The translations under genes and the position numbers were made by a program. From Roseisolibacter agri (GTDB lineage Bacteria; Gemmatimonadota; Gemmatimonadetes; Gemmatimonadales; Gemmatimonadaceae): DNA of 64,000 nucleotides. The stretch lies in the NCBI RefSeq assembly GCF_030159095.1, contig NZ_BRXS01000003.1, forward strand, positions 434,001 through 498,000, read 5' to 3'. This document shows, piece by piece, positions 17,846-26,055 of this stretch. Below the pieces are notes generated by a model. It searched no databases, was not told the DNA's origin, and saw nothing but the letters and a program-made list of their open reading frames with translations. Each line of letters starts with the position of its first letter. Positions within the stretch are counted from its first letter, which is position 1.

Positions 17846-18721
17846 TTACCCGCGGACGGCCAGTTCGGACGGGAGCGGCTCTCCCGGCGCGAACACGGCC
17901 ACCGGGTGCCCCCGCTCCCGCGCGTAGTCCTGCAGCGCGGTCGCGTCCTCCGGACAGACCAGCCGCCCGCCCGGCGCCAGCCCGTCCACCATCACGGTGA
18001 GCAGCTGCTCCAGCCGCTCCGGCGCCCGGAACCCGACGGGCACCCCGCGCGTGCCCGCCTCCAGCACCACGGCCGTCCGCGCCGCGGCGTACGGCAGGCC
18101 GCGCGTGACGATCCTCGCGGGCGTGACCCGTACGCCGTCGTGCGTGCCGTCGTGGGTGCTGGCATAGACGGCGACGTCCACCTGCGCCGTCGGGGCGGGA
18201 TCGTCGGGGAGCGCGCGCCCGGCGCGCAGCGCCGCCACCGCCGCGTCGGGGTCGAGCGGCTCGCCGTCGAACGCCGCGCGCACCAGCGCCGTCGCCTGCA
18301 GCGCCGCGGCGCGCCCCACGGCCGCGTGCCGGTGCGCGAGCGCGACGACGTAGCTCCCCGGCCGCTCCGCCCCGCGCGCGCGGCCGTAGCCCACGTCGTC
18401 GCCCGCCAGGTTCTGGAGCGCGAGCCCGACGTGCTCGATGATGTGCGGCGCGTACGTGCCCCGCTCCAGCCGCTCGACGAAGCCGCCGCGCCGCCCGACC
18501 GAGCATTCGTGCTCCACCAGCGCGGGCAGCGCCGCCACCAGCCGCGCCGTGAAGCCCTCGACCTCGTCCGACGGGACCTCGTCGAACCGGCCGACGTCGA
18601 GGTCGAGGCGCGTCACCGGACGGCGCGCCCAGTAGTTCAGCCCCGCGACCGTCCACAGGCCCGTGACCCGGATCTGGTCGCGCGCCGTGGCGGCGAGGGA
18701 CGGCGCCGTGCCCACGGTCAC
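17846..18721 (-). CDS. Stand-alone cyanophycin-synthetase N-domain protein
   Basis: A 291-residue protein aligning with the first about 165 residues of the adjacent CphA (LNYWARRPVTRLDLDVGRF against PNYWRLAPVVVCDLVLGRL; GGFVERLERGTYAPHIIEH against GGFIERMWEGTELPHVLEH) but lacking the ATP-grasp and Mur-ligase domains. It keeps the HExxC-like segment (VEHECSVGRRGG) and HxxEH (HIIEH). The last about 110 residues (from ASTHDGTHDG) match nothing I recognise. The GTG start overlaps the cphA stop (GTGA). The N-domain of some CphA1 enzymes has a reported hydrolytic site that makes primers; a similar role, or a structural partner of CphA, is inferred. The open, unbroken frame argues against a decaying fragment. 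Confidence 0.7.
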   Translation of the reverse strand: MTVGTAPSLAATARDQIRVTGLWTVAGLNYWARRPVTRLDLDVGRFDEVPSDEVEGFTARLVAALPALVEHECSVGRRGGFVERLERGTYAPHIIEHVGLALQNLAGDDVGYGRARGAERPGSYVVALAHRHAAVGRAAALQATALVRAAFDGEPLDPDAAVAALRAGRALPDDPAPTAQVDVAVYASTHDGTHDGVRVTPARIVTRGLPYAAARTAVVLEAGTRGVPVGFRAPERLEQLLTVMVDGLAPGGRLVCPEDATALQDYARERGHPVAVFAPGEPLPSELAVRG

Positions 18722-21381
18722 GCGTCGCCTCCGGCGGTCAGCGTGCCCACCAGCCCGAGCGTCGTCGGCACCTCGTCCGAGAGCGCCACGAGCAGGTCGT
18801 CCGCCTCGAGCGCGGCGAGCCCCTGCCGCAGCGCCTCCTCCTCCTCCAGCACGATCGCGATCCGGTCGTCCGCGAGGCCGCCCGCGCGGAGCCCGTCCGC
18901 CAGCAGCGCCGCCACCTCGCCCGGCGCGCGGCCGCGGCGGTCGTGGTCCTCGCGCACGATCACGCGGTCGAACGCGGCCAGCGCGCGCCCCGATGCCACG
19001 ATGTCCGCGTCGCGCCGATCACCCGGGACGGCGACGACGGCCAGCCGGCGCCGCGCCGGCAGCCGCCGCGCCATCTCCGCCAGTCCCGCGAGCGCCGCGA
19101 CGTTGTGCGCGTAGTCCACCAGCACGCGCGCGCCGCCCCGCAGCGGGATGAGGTTGAGGCGCCCCGGCGTCGTCGTCGCCGACGGCACGAACGACAGCAG
19201 CCCCGCGCGGATGTCGTCGTACGGGATGCCGCGCACGAACGCGGTGGTGATCGCCGCCAGCACGTTCTCGCGCTGGTAGCGCGCCGCCCCGCCCAGCATC
19301 AGCGGCACCTCGGCCTCCGCCGCGACCGGGATGCGCACGCGCCCGCGGCGCAGCGTGAAGCGCCCGTCCTCCATCACGCCGGCGATGCCGCCGCGCGCCA
19401 GGTGCGCCGTCACGCGCGGGCTCTCCACGTCGGCGGCCGAGAAGAGCGCCACGTCGCCGGGCGTGCGCTCGCGCATCGCGTAGACGAGCGGGTCGTCCGC
19501 GTTCAGCACCGCGTGCCCCTCGCGCTTCACCACTGCGGCGATGACGCCCTTCACGTCGGCCAGCTGCTCGATCGTGTGGATGCCGCCGATCCCCAGGTGG
19601 TCGGACGTCACGTTCAGCACCACGCCGACGTCGCACTGCTCGAAGCCGAGCCCGGAGCGCAGCAGCCCGCCGCGCGCGGTCTCCAGCACCGCGACCTCCA
19701 CCGCCGGGTTGGACAGGACGACGTTGGCGGAGAACGGGCCGGTCATGTCGCCCTGCATGATGGGCCGGTCCTGCAGGTAGATGCCGTCGGTGGTCGTGAA
19801 GCCCACGACCTTGCCCGTGCTGCGGAAGAGGTGCGCGATCAACCGCGTGGTGGTCGTCTTCCCGTTCGTGCCGGTGACCGCGACGACGGGGATGTCCACC
19901 GGCGCGCCGGGCGGGAAGAGCATCTCCAGCATCGGCGCCGCGACGTTGCGCGGCGTGCCCTCGCTGGGGTGCGTGTGCATGCGGATGCCCGGCGCCGCGT
20001 TCACCTCGACGATCACCGCGCCGTTGTCGCGGAACGGCACCGAGATGTCGGGGCTCAGCACGTCCACGCCCGCGATGTCGAGGCCCACGGCGCCCGCGGC
20101 GATCGCGCACGCCGTCGCGTTGTCCGGATGCAGCACGTCCGTGCGGTCGATCGAGGTGCCGCCCGTCGAGAGGTTCGCGGTCGCGCGCAGGTACACGACG
20201 TCGCCCGCGTCCGGCACGCTGTCGAGCGTCAGGCCGCGGGTCGCGAGGTGCGCCACCGTACGCTCGTCGCAGGGCAGCTGCGTGAGCACGTTGCTGTGGC
20301 CGACGCCGCGGCGCGGGTCGCGGTTGGCCTCCTCGACCAGCGCGCGCACCGTGCGCACGCCGTCGCCCACCACGTGCGCCGGCACGCGCTCCGCGCACGC
20401 CACCGTGCGCCCGTTCACCACCAGCACGCGGTAGTCGCGCCCCGCCACGTAGCGCTCCACCACCACGCGGCTGCACACGGCGGACGTCGCGGGCCAGGCG
20501 GCGCGCACGGCCGCGGCGTCGTCCAGCCGCCCCGAGATGCCGCGCCCCTGGCTCGCGTCCAGCGGCTTGAGGAGCACCGGATATCCGGTGTCGGCCGCGA
20601 GGTCCAGCGCGTGCGCCAGCGTGCGCGCGACGCCGCCGTGCGGCACCGCGAGGCCGAAGTTCGCGAGGACGCGCTTGGTGTCGTCCTTGTCCTGCGCGAT
20701 CTCGACGGCGATCGCGCTGGTGCGGTCGGTCATCGCGGCCTGGATGCGCTTCAGCCGGGCGCCGAGCCCCAGCTGCACGAGCGAGCCCGCATTCAGCCGC
20801 CGCACGGGGATGCCACGCCGCCGCGCCTCCTCCACGATCGCGCCCGTGGACGGCCCCAGGCGCACGGTGTCGTGCAGCGCCTGCAGGTCGGCGACGACCC
20901 GCGCCACGTCGTGCGGCGTGTCGTCGATCGCCGCGCGCATCAGCGCGAGCGCCTCGTGCATGCACGCGACGCCGACGTCCTCCTCCTCGTACGCGACCAC
21001 CACCCACCACACGCCCGGATCGCCCGACGGCACCACGCGGCCGAAGCCGACGTCGCTGCCCGCGAGCGTCTGCAGCTCCAGCGCGACGTGCTCCAGCACG
21101 TGCGGCAGCTCGGTGCCCTCCCACATCCGCTCGATGAAGCCGCCGGGCCGGTCGCGGCTGCAGGGATGCTCGTGCAGCGTGGGCAGCGTCGCGATCAGCC
21201 GCTCGGTGAAGCCAGGCAGCGCGGTGGTGGGCACGCCCTCCAGCCGGCCGAGCACGAGGTCGCACACGACCACGGGCGCGAGCCGCCAGTAGTTGGGTCC
21301 GCGCAGCACGCGCACGCGCGCCGCGCGCAGGTCGTCGCCGGTCGCGCGGACCGCCGCGGTGTGCTCGATCGCCGTCGTCAT
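18718..21381 (-). CDS. cphA: Cyanophycin synthetase
   Basis: An 887-residue enzyme that polymerises Asp and Arg into cyanophycin using ATP. The N-domain (1-165) includes HVLEH (94-98). An ATP-grasp domain (about 215-485, with LLKPLDASQGRGI and VIVEVNAAPGIRMHTHP) adds Asp to the backbone, and a Mur-ligase-like domain (about 495-887) has P-loop VTGTNGKTTTTR (503-514) and DYAHN for Arg addition. The length is typical of CphA. The ATG overlaps the cphB stop (ATGA) and has a GGAG site 5 bases upstream. Together with cphB and the divergent dipeptidase gene this makes a complete store-and-release pathway for nitrogen in the cytoplasm. No frameshift or missing core motif is seen. Confidence 0.95.
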   Translation of the reverse strand: MTTAIEHTAAVRATGDDLRAARVRVLRGPNYWRLAPVVVCDLVLGRLEGVPTTALPGFTERLIATLPTLHEHPCSRDRPGGFIERMWEGTELPHVLEHVALELQTLAGSDVGFGRVVPSGDPGVWWVVVAYEEEDVGVACMHEALALMRAAIDDTPHDVARVVADLQALHDTVRLGPSTGAIVEEARRRGIPVRRLNAGSLVQLGLGARLKRIQAAMTDRTSAIAVEIAQDKDDTKRVLANFGLAVPHGGVARTLAHALDLAADTGYPVLLKPLDASQGRGISGRLDDAAAVRAAWPATSAVCSRVVVERYVAGRDYRVLVVNGRTVACAERVPAHVVGDGVRTVRALVEEANRDPRRGVGHSNVLTQLPCDERTVAHLATRGLTLDSVPDAGDVVYLRATANLSTGGTSIDRTDVLHPDNATACAIAAGAVGLDIAGVDVLSPDISVPFRDNGAVIVEVNAAPGIRMHTHPSEGTPRNVAAPMLEMLFPPGAPVDIPVVAVTGTNGKTTTTRLIAHLFRSTGKVVGFTTTDGIYLQDRPIMQGDMTGPFSANVVLSNPAVEVAVLETARGGLLRSGLGFEQCDVGVVLNVTSDHLGIGGIHTIEQLADVKGVIAAVVKREGHAVLNADDPLVYAMRERTPGDVALFSAADVESPRVTAHLARGGIAGVMEDGRFTLRRGRVRIPVAAEAEVPLMLGGAARYQRENVLAAITTAFVRGIPYDDIRAGLLSFVPSATTTPGRLNLIPLRGGARVLVDYAHNVAALAGLAEMARRLPARRRLAVVAVPGDRRDADIVASGRALAAFDRVIVREDHDRRGRAPGEVAALLADGLRAGGLADDRIAIVLEEEEALRQGLAALEADDLLVALSDEVPTTLGLVGTLTAGGDA

Positions 21382-22256
21382 GATGCTCCGTCACGCAGGC
21401 CGAGGGCGGCGTCCACCTCCTCGGCCGGATGGTTGGTCGGGGTGCGGGACGCGAGGTCGAACTCGTCGCCCTGGCTCAGCACGTGGAGCCGCACGCCGAA
21501 CAGGGAGAGCGTGCGGTTCTCCTCCTCCTCGCTGACGTTCGTGTAGCTGGCGCCCTGCCCGTCGACGACGAACACGCCGCCCTCGCCGACGACGCGGAAG
21601 CACGGCGCGTCCGGCGCCTGCTCGACGAGGACGGCGGTGTTCTCGTCGATGCCGACGCCGAGGATGGTGGGGTTCTGCGCGACGGCGCCGAGCAGCCGCC
21701 CGACGCGCCCGCGCTCGGCGAAGTGCTGGTCGACGATGACGTCGGGGAGCAGCCCGAGGCCGGGCGCCATGCGCAGCGAGCCGCCGAGCCGGTGCGACTC
21801 CTCGGCCGCCCCGCTGACGAGCATGGTGACGCTCATGACGGACGCGCCCGCGGACGTCCCGCCCACCAGGCCGCCCGTCTCGTAGACGTCGCGGATGCGC
21901 TCCGCCGCCAGCGTGCCGCCCAGCAGGCCGGTGATGCGCAGCTGGTCGCCGCCGGTGAAGAAGACGCCGCGCACGCCGTCCAGCGCCGCCATCGCCTCGG
22001 GCGCGTCCGCCTCCGCGCGCGACGCGATCGCGAGGTGCCGCACGTCCGCGACGCCCAGCGTCCGGAAGAGCGCGGCGTACTCGCGCCAGAGCGCGTCGGG
22101 CTGCTCGCTGGCGACGGTGGCGATCGCGAGCCCCCCGCCGCCGAGTCGGTGCACGAGCGCGCGATGGATGACGCGCTCGCCTGTCTTGTCCTCGTGTCCG
22201 CCGACGATGACGAGGGTGCCGTACCGGGGTCGTCCTGAAGCGCGCGTGGAGGGCAT
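21378..22256 (-). CDS. cphB: Cyanophycinase
   Basis: A 292-residue serine exopeptidase of family S51 that cuts cyanophycin into beta-Asp-Arg dipeptides. The nucleophile elbow GTSAGAS places the catalytic Ser at residue 135, and FFTGGDQLRI, DQHFAERGR and GVGIDENTA are the conserved family segments. No signal peptide is present, so it acts on internal granules. It is first in the cphB-cphA-N-domain operon with 4-bp overlaps. No clear ribosome-binding site precedes the ATG at 22256. The dipeptide product would be hydrolysed by the divergently encoded isoaspartyl dipeptidase. Confidence 0.94.
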   Translation of the reverse strand: MPSTRASGRPRYGTLVIVGGHEDKTGERVIHRALVHRLGGGGLAIATVASEQPDALWREYAALFRTLGVADVRHLAIASRAEADAPEAMAALDGVRGVFFTGGDQLRITGLLGGTLAAERIRDVYETGGLVGGTSAGASVMSVTMLVSGAAEESHRLGGSLRMAPGLGLLPDVIVDQHFAERGRVGRLLGAVAQNPTILGVGIDENTAVLVEQAPDAPCFRVVGEGGVFVVDGQGASYTNVSEEEENRTLSLFGVRLHVLSQGDEFDLASRTPTNHPAEEVDAALGLRDGAS

Positions 22257-22696
22257 GGGGGCGATGGCTGGTCCGCGGGCACTCCTCGGCCCGCAATCAT
22301 TTGGTATCCCATGCTATCGGCACGTCGCGTGCGCAGACGACGGCACGCGCCGAAACGGCGGGCGAACGCCGGCCCGCCCGGTTCGGTGCGACGACCCTGC
22401 AACGTTGTGATGCATGCGACCGCACATCTCCGGACGCCACGGCCCCACCGAGGGCCCGGACCCCCTCCCCCACGCGACCGACGATCCCCACGCGCCCGAC
22501 GCGCGCGGCGCGTCCACGCCAGCGTCCGATGCCGCGCGCTGGAGCGGCGCGGCCGACCGCCGCGCGCCCGACACGGGCGAGCGCCGTGCGACGACGCGGC
22601 GCATCGACTGCTCGCCGGACCGCCGCGCGGGCGCCGACACCGGCCGGCGCCATCACTGATGCGGTACGCCAGCGTACACTCCGAGGAGGCGCCGCC
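22257..22696. promoter_or_regulatory. Divergent intergenic region of cphB and iadA
   Basis: About 440 bp separate the start codons of cphB and the dipeptidase gene, so both promoters should be here. A short AT-richer stretch around 22294-22318 (CATTTGGTATCCCATGC) stands out from the surrounding GC and is the best place for a promoter. Small open frames across the region show no recognisable protein and I take them as chance. Confidence 0.35.
22683..22689 (+). promoter_or_regulatory. Ribosome-binding site that fixes the iadA start
   Basis: GAGGAGG, 7 bases before the GTG at 22697. It decides this GTG as the start although the same frame is open to 22301. Confidence 0.75.
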
Positions 22697-23863
22697 GTGC
22701 ACACGCTGATCGAGAACGGCGAGGTCCTCGCGCCGCGCCCGCTCGGCCGCTGCTCGGTGCTGCTCGCGGGCTCGCGCATCGCCGCGGTGGGCAAGGTGAA
22801 CCGCGCCGCACTGGAGTCGCTCGGCGTCGAGCACGAGGTCGTCGACGCCGAAGGGTGCCTCGTGACGCCGGGATGGATCGACCCGCACGTGCACCTGCTG
22901 GGCGGCAGCGGCGAGGAGGGCTTCAGCACGCAGTCGCCCGAGTTCTTCGTCGGCGAGATCGTGCGCCACGGCTTCACCACCGTCGTCGGCTGCCTGGGCG
23001 TCGACACGACGATGAAGACGATGCCCGGCCTGCTCGCGAAGGCCAAGGCGCTGCGCGAGGAGGGGCTGAACGCCTACGTCTGGACCGGCGGCTACAACGT
23101 GCCGCCGACGACGATCCTCGCCACGCCGCGCGAGGACATCATGTTCATCGACGAGGTGATCGGCGTCGGCGAGGTCGCGATCGCCGACGCGCGCGGCATG
23201 GAGCCCGACGCGCGCTCGCTCGCGCGCATGGTGCTCGACGCGCACGTCGGCGGGATGCTGGCGCGCAAGGCCGGCGTCACGCACTTCCACGTCGGCGAGG
23301 GGCGGCGGCGGCTCGCGCTGCTGCGCGAGATCCTCGACCAGTTCGAGGTGGAGCCGGGCTGGCTGTACGTGACGCACATCGAGCGCAACGAGGCGCTCAT
23401 GCGCGAGGCGATCGGGCTCGCGCACCGTGGCGTGGCCGTGGACATCGACACGGTGGAGGGCGACCTCGCGCGCTGGCTGCGCTTCTACGTCGACAACGAC
23501 GGCGACCTCGCGCAGCTGACCGTGTCGTCCGACGCGTCGGTCAACAGCCCGGCCGCGTCGGCGGCGCAGATCCGCGGCTGCGTGGTGGACCACGGCTTCC
23601 CCATCGAGCAGGTGCTGCCGCTCGTCACCGAGAACACCGCGCGCATCCTCAAGCTGCCGCACAAGGGCGTCCTGGAGCGGGACCGCGTCGCGGACGTGCT
23701 GGTGCTGGAGCGCGACACGCTGGAGGTGCGGCACGTGTGGGCCGAGGGCCGCTGCGCGGTGCGCGACGGCGAGCTGCAGCTGCGCGAGGGCTTCCTCAAG
23801 GACAGCAAGCGCGAGATCATGATGGTGGGCGACGAGCGCGACGCCGGCGTGATGGCCGGCTGA
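22697..23863 (+). CDS. iadA: Isoaspartyl dipeptidase (beta-aspartyl dipeptidase, amidohydrolase superfamily)
   Basis: A 388-residue binuclear metal amidohydrolase that cleaves beta-aspartyl dipeptides; beta-Asp-Arg from cyanophycinase is the expected substrate here. The length equals that of E. coli IadA (about 390). Visible active-site parts are DPHVHLLGG (HxH at 64-66), RKAGVTHFHVGEG (the Lys expected to be carboxylated and a metal His), THIERN (metal His) and SSDAS (metal Asp). The GTG start is set by a strong GAGGAGG site. It is transcribed away from cphB-cphA, completing cyanophycin breakdown to Asp and Arg. No signal peptide. Confidence 0.9.
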   Translation: MHTLIENGEVLAPRPLGRCSVLLAGSRIAAVGKVNRAALESLGVEHEVVDAEGCLVTPGWIDPHVHLLGGSGEEGFSTQSPEFFVGEIVRHGFTTVVGCLGVDTTMKTMPGLLAKAKALREEGLNAYVWTGGYNVPPTTILATPREDIMFIDEVIGVGEVAIADARGMEPDARSLARMVLDAHVGGMLARKAGVTHFHVGEGRRRLALLREILDQFEVEPGWLYVTHIERNEALMREAIGLAHRGVAVDIDTVEGDLARWLRFYVDNDGDLAQLTVSSDASVNSPAASAAQIRGCVVDHGFPIEQVLPLVTENTARILKLPHKGVLERDRVADVLVLERDTLEVRHVWAEGRCAVRDGELQLREGFLKDSKREIMMVGDERDAGVMAG

Positions 23864-23880
23864 ACGACCGGCTGACGCAC

Positions 23881-23910
23881 GCCCGGGCGCCGTCGATGCG
23901 GCGCCCGGGC
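23881..23910. terminator. Perfect 12-bp bidirectional hairpin between convergent genes
   Basis: GCCCGGGCGCCG (23881-23892) pairs exactly with CGGCGCCCGGGC (23899-23910) around TCGATG. It stands 17 bases after the iadA stop and 9 bases after the convergent stop at 23920, so it can serve both strands. No T-runs. Confidence 0.65.
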
Positions 23911-23919
23911 GCGTCGTCG

Positions 23920-24576
23920 TCAGCGCCGGCCGCGCAGCCGCTGCAGGCCGACGGGCAGCAGCACCACGCCGAGCCCGGCGAGCGCGAGCCCCGCGGTCCG
24001 CGCGTCGAACGACGCGTCGTTCGACGCGTCGTTCGACGCGTCGGCCGACGCCACCGTGCGCGCCGTCGCGACGCGCAGCATCGCGTCCACCTCGGCCGTC
24101 GTCGCCTCGCGCGGGACGATCCAGCGGCCGTTCTCGCGCGAGTCCTGGGGCACGCGCACGCCGGCCACCTCGCCGCGCCGGTCGAGCGCCACCAGCGCCG
24201 AGGCGCGCGACGTCTCGCCGGAGCTCATCGTGAGGACGAGCACCCAGCCGTCGCCGCGCGGCAGCGCGCCGTGGATCGCGAACACGCCCTGCGGGCCGAC
24301 CGGGCGCACCTCCAGGCGCACCGTGCGGCGCGCGCCGTCCACCATGCCGACGGCTTCCGCGCGCAGCGGGTACCCGGTGGCGTCGCCGTGGTGGTAGAGG
24401 TGCGCGACCGCCAGCGCGCCGCGCGTCGCGGGCTGGTGCGGGTTGGCCGGCAGCTCGACGCCGATCCACGGCGGGCCGGCGGCGGCCGTGCGCGGCACCG
24501 CCGCGGCGGCCGTCAGGGTGAGCGCGAGCGTCGCGAGCGTGCGGGCACTGGAAAGGGAGAGGGTCCTGGCAGACAT
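23920..24576 (-). CDS. Secreted / membrane-anchored protein of unknown function
   Basis: A 218-residue exported protein that I do not recognise. The ATG at 24576 gives a signal peptide (TLATLALTLTAAAAVPRTAAA). The body (about 35-170) looks beta-rich (GVFAIHGALPRGDGWVLVLTMS), and the C-terminus has a hydrophobic segment followed by basic residues (GLALAGLGVVLLPVGLQRLRGRR), consistent with a membrane anchor. Between them is a low-complexity ASNDASNDASFDA stretch encoded by 12-bp tandem repeats. It diverges from the ECF sigma gene, and a regulatory link is possible but unproven. Confidence 0.6.
   Translation of the reverse strand: MSARTLSLSSARTLATLALTLTAAAAVPRTAAAGPPWIGVELPANPHQPATRGALAVAHLYHHGDATGYPLRAEAVGMVDGARRTVRLEVRPVGPQGVFAIHGALPRGDGWVLVLTMSSGETSRASALVALDRRGEVAGVRVPQDSRENGRWIVPREATTAEVDAMLRVATARTVASADASNDASNDASFDARTAGLALAGLGVVLLPVGLQRLRGRR
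24008..24050. repeat. 12-bp tandem repeat inside a coding region
   Basis: About three and a half in-frame units of GACGCGTCGTTC encode ASNDASNDASFDA near the C-terminus of the 23920-24576 protein. The unit length is a multiple of three, so copy number can change without a frameshift. Confidence 0.7.
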
Positions 24577-24757
24577 GAGAGCGCTCCACGTGAGAGGAAG
24601 ACGAACAGCTCCTCGAGCTGCTCCCGTGTGATGCCGGCCGGCGCGCGGTTGCGCACAGGCGGACGGCGACGGATTCTCGTGCGACCTCACGGGCGGGCGC
24701 GTGTAAACGGGAGCGCCGCGGCCGGCATCCAATCTCCGGACCCGATGACGAGACCTG

Positions 24758-25288
24758 GTGACGCCGGCGACCCGCGAGTGCCCGCACGTGACGACGGCTG
24801 ACGGTCCGGCGGACTTCGCCGGCCTGTACCGCGCGCACGTGGGGCGCGTGTACGCGCTCTGCCTGCGCATGGCGGGCGACGCCGCGGAGGCGACGGAGCT
24901 GACGCAGGACGTGTTCGTGCGCGCGTGGGAGCGGCTGGACAGCTTTCGCGGCGACAGCGCGATCGGCACGTGGCTGCACCGCCTGGCCGTGAACGTCGTG
25001 CTGGAGCGGCTGCGCGCGGACCGGCGGCGCCTGGCGCGCGTCGAGCCGGCGAGCCACCTGCTGGACGACGGCACGTGGGCCGCAGGGCCCGACGCGGTGC
25101 TGGACCGCATCGACCTCGACGCCGCGCTGCCGCGGCTGGCCGAGGGGGCGCGCGTGGTCTTCGTGCTGCACGACGTGGAGGGATACGGCCACGACGAGAT
25201 CGCGCAGCTCACGGGCCTCGCGCCGGGCACCATCCGCACGCAGCTGCACCGCGCCCGCAAGCGTCTCGCCCAGCTGCTGAGCGAGTGA
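24758..25288 (+). CDS. ECF-family RNA polymerase sigma factor
   Basis: A 176-residue sigma-70 factor of the ECF (RpoE-like) type. Region 2 is at about 20-85 (FAGLYRAHVGRVYALCLRM, DVFVRAWERLDSFRGDSAIGTW) and region 4 at about 120-175 (RVVFVLHDVEGYGHDEIAQ, PGTIRTQLHRARKRL). The GTG at 24758 is used; a GTG at 24788 would remove ten residues and is equally possible since neither has a strong ribosome-binding site. It is followed directly by a zinc-finger anti-sigma gene and a DUF4097 gene, a common ECF operon layout. The signal it answers cannot be read from the sequence. Confidence 0.92.
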   Translation: MTPATRECPHVTTADGPADFAGLYRAHVGRVYALCLRMAGDAAEATELTQDVFVRAWERLDSFRGDSAIGTWLHRLAVNVVLERLRADRRRLARVEPASHLLDDGTWAAGPDAVLDRIDLDAALPRLAEGARVVFVLHDVEGYGHDEIAQLTGLAPGTIRTQLHRARKRLAQLLSE

Positions 25289-25290
25289 CC

Positions 25291-26055
25291 ATGATCCCAC
25301 CGATGCATTCTCCCCCTCCCCACTGCTCCGACGACGCGCTCGGCGACTGGATCGACGGTCGCCTGGACGCGGACGCACGCGAGGCCGTGGCGCGGCACTG
25401 CGCGACGTGCGCCGCGTGCGCCGACCGGGCCGCGGCGCTGCGGCGCGTCGTGGACGCCGCGCGGCGCGCGCCGGCGGAGCTCCTGCCGCCCGACCCCGAC
25501 GCGCTGGAGCGCGCGATCGCCGCGACGCTCCAGGCGCGCGCCGCGCGCCCGACGCTGCACGTGGAGTCGCGCGTGGAGTCGCGCGTGGAGTCGCGCACCC
25601 CACCGAAGCGCGCGCTGGCGACCGCGTGGCGGAGCGCCGCGCTGCGCATCGCCGCGGTGCTGGCGCTGATGGCGATGACCGCCGCGATCACCGCGCGCCT
25701 CGTGCGCCGCGGGCCGCCACCCGCCGTCGCGGTCACGCACGCGCCGGACTCCGCGCGTGAAGAGACGCCCGCGCCCGTGCAGCCGGCCGCCGACGTTGCC
25801 GCGCTGCGCGAGGAGACGGACCGCACGCTGGCCGTGCTGCGCGCCGCGGCCGCGACCGGCGACCGCGTGCTGGCGGCGGAGACGCTGCGCGCGCTGGAGC
25901 GGTCGCTGGCGACGATCGATGCGGCGATCGCGGAGGCGGGCGCCGCGCTGGCGCGCGATCCGGGCAACGCCGCGCTGGCGGAGCTGCTGTCGCGCACCTA
26001 CGCGCGGAAGCGCGAGCTGGTGCGGCGCGGCGCCTCGCTGGGGTCGCGCTCGTGA
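25291..26055 (+). CDS. Anti-sigma factor with N-terminal zinc finger and one membrane segment
   Basis: A 254-residue membrane protein. The N-terminus has the zinc-finger anti-sigma signature HxxxCxxC (HCATCAAC, about residues 37-44) that binds the cognate ECF sigma. One membrane segment (about 118-139, ALRIAAVLALMAMTAAITA) is followed by an outer Ala/Arg-rich helical region (about 165-254) likely to form a coiled coil. A VESR tandem repeat precedes the membrane segment. The sigma gene ends two bases upstream; a GTG at 25285 overlapping its stop is an alternative start. The next gene overlaps by 4 bp. Confidence 0.85.
   Translation: MIPPMHSPPPHCSDDALGDWIDGRLDADAREAVARHCATCAACADRAAALRRVVDAARRAPAELLPPDPDALERAIAATLQARAARPTLHVESRVESRVESRTPPKRALATAWRSAALRIAAVLALMAMTAAITARLVRRGPPPAVAVTHAPDSAREETPAPVQPAADVAALREETDRTLAVLRAAAATGDRVLAAETLRALERSLATIDAAIAEAGAALARDPGNAALAELLSRTYARKRELVRRGASLGSRS
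25561..25596. repeat. Three exact 12-bp tandem repeats inside the anti-sigma gene
   Basis: GTGGAGTCGCGC three times, encoding VESR x3 between the zinc finger and the membrane segment of the anti-sigma factor. In frame, so copy number can vary freely. Confidence 0.85.

Noticed and set aside
17846-18721. Interpretation of the CphA N-domain gene as a pseudogene fragment of cphA
   Set aside because: The frame is intact, starts with a GTGA overlap to cphA, and has a distinct C-terminal part, so it looks like a maintained gene rather than debris.
22301-22696. In-frame extension of the isoaspartyl dipeptidase to an ATG near 22301 (132 more residues)
   Set aside because: The extra part is low-complexity Arg/Ala/Pro sequence, the strong GAGGAGG site points to the GTG at 22697, and the length from there matches IadA.
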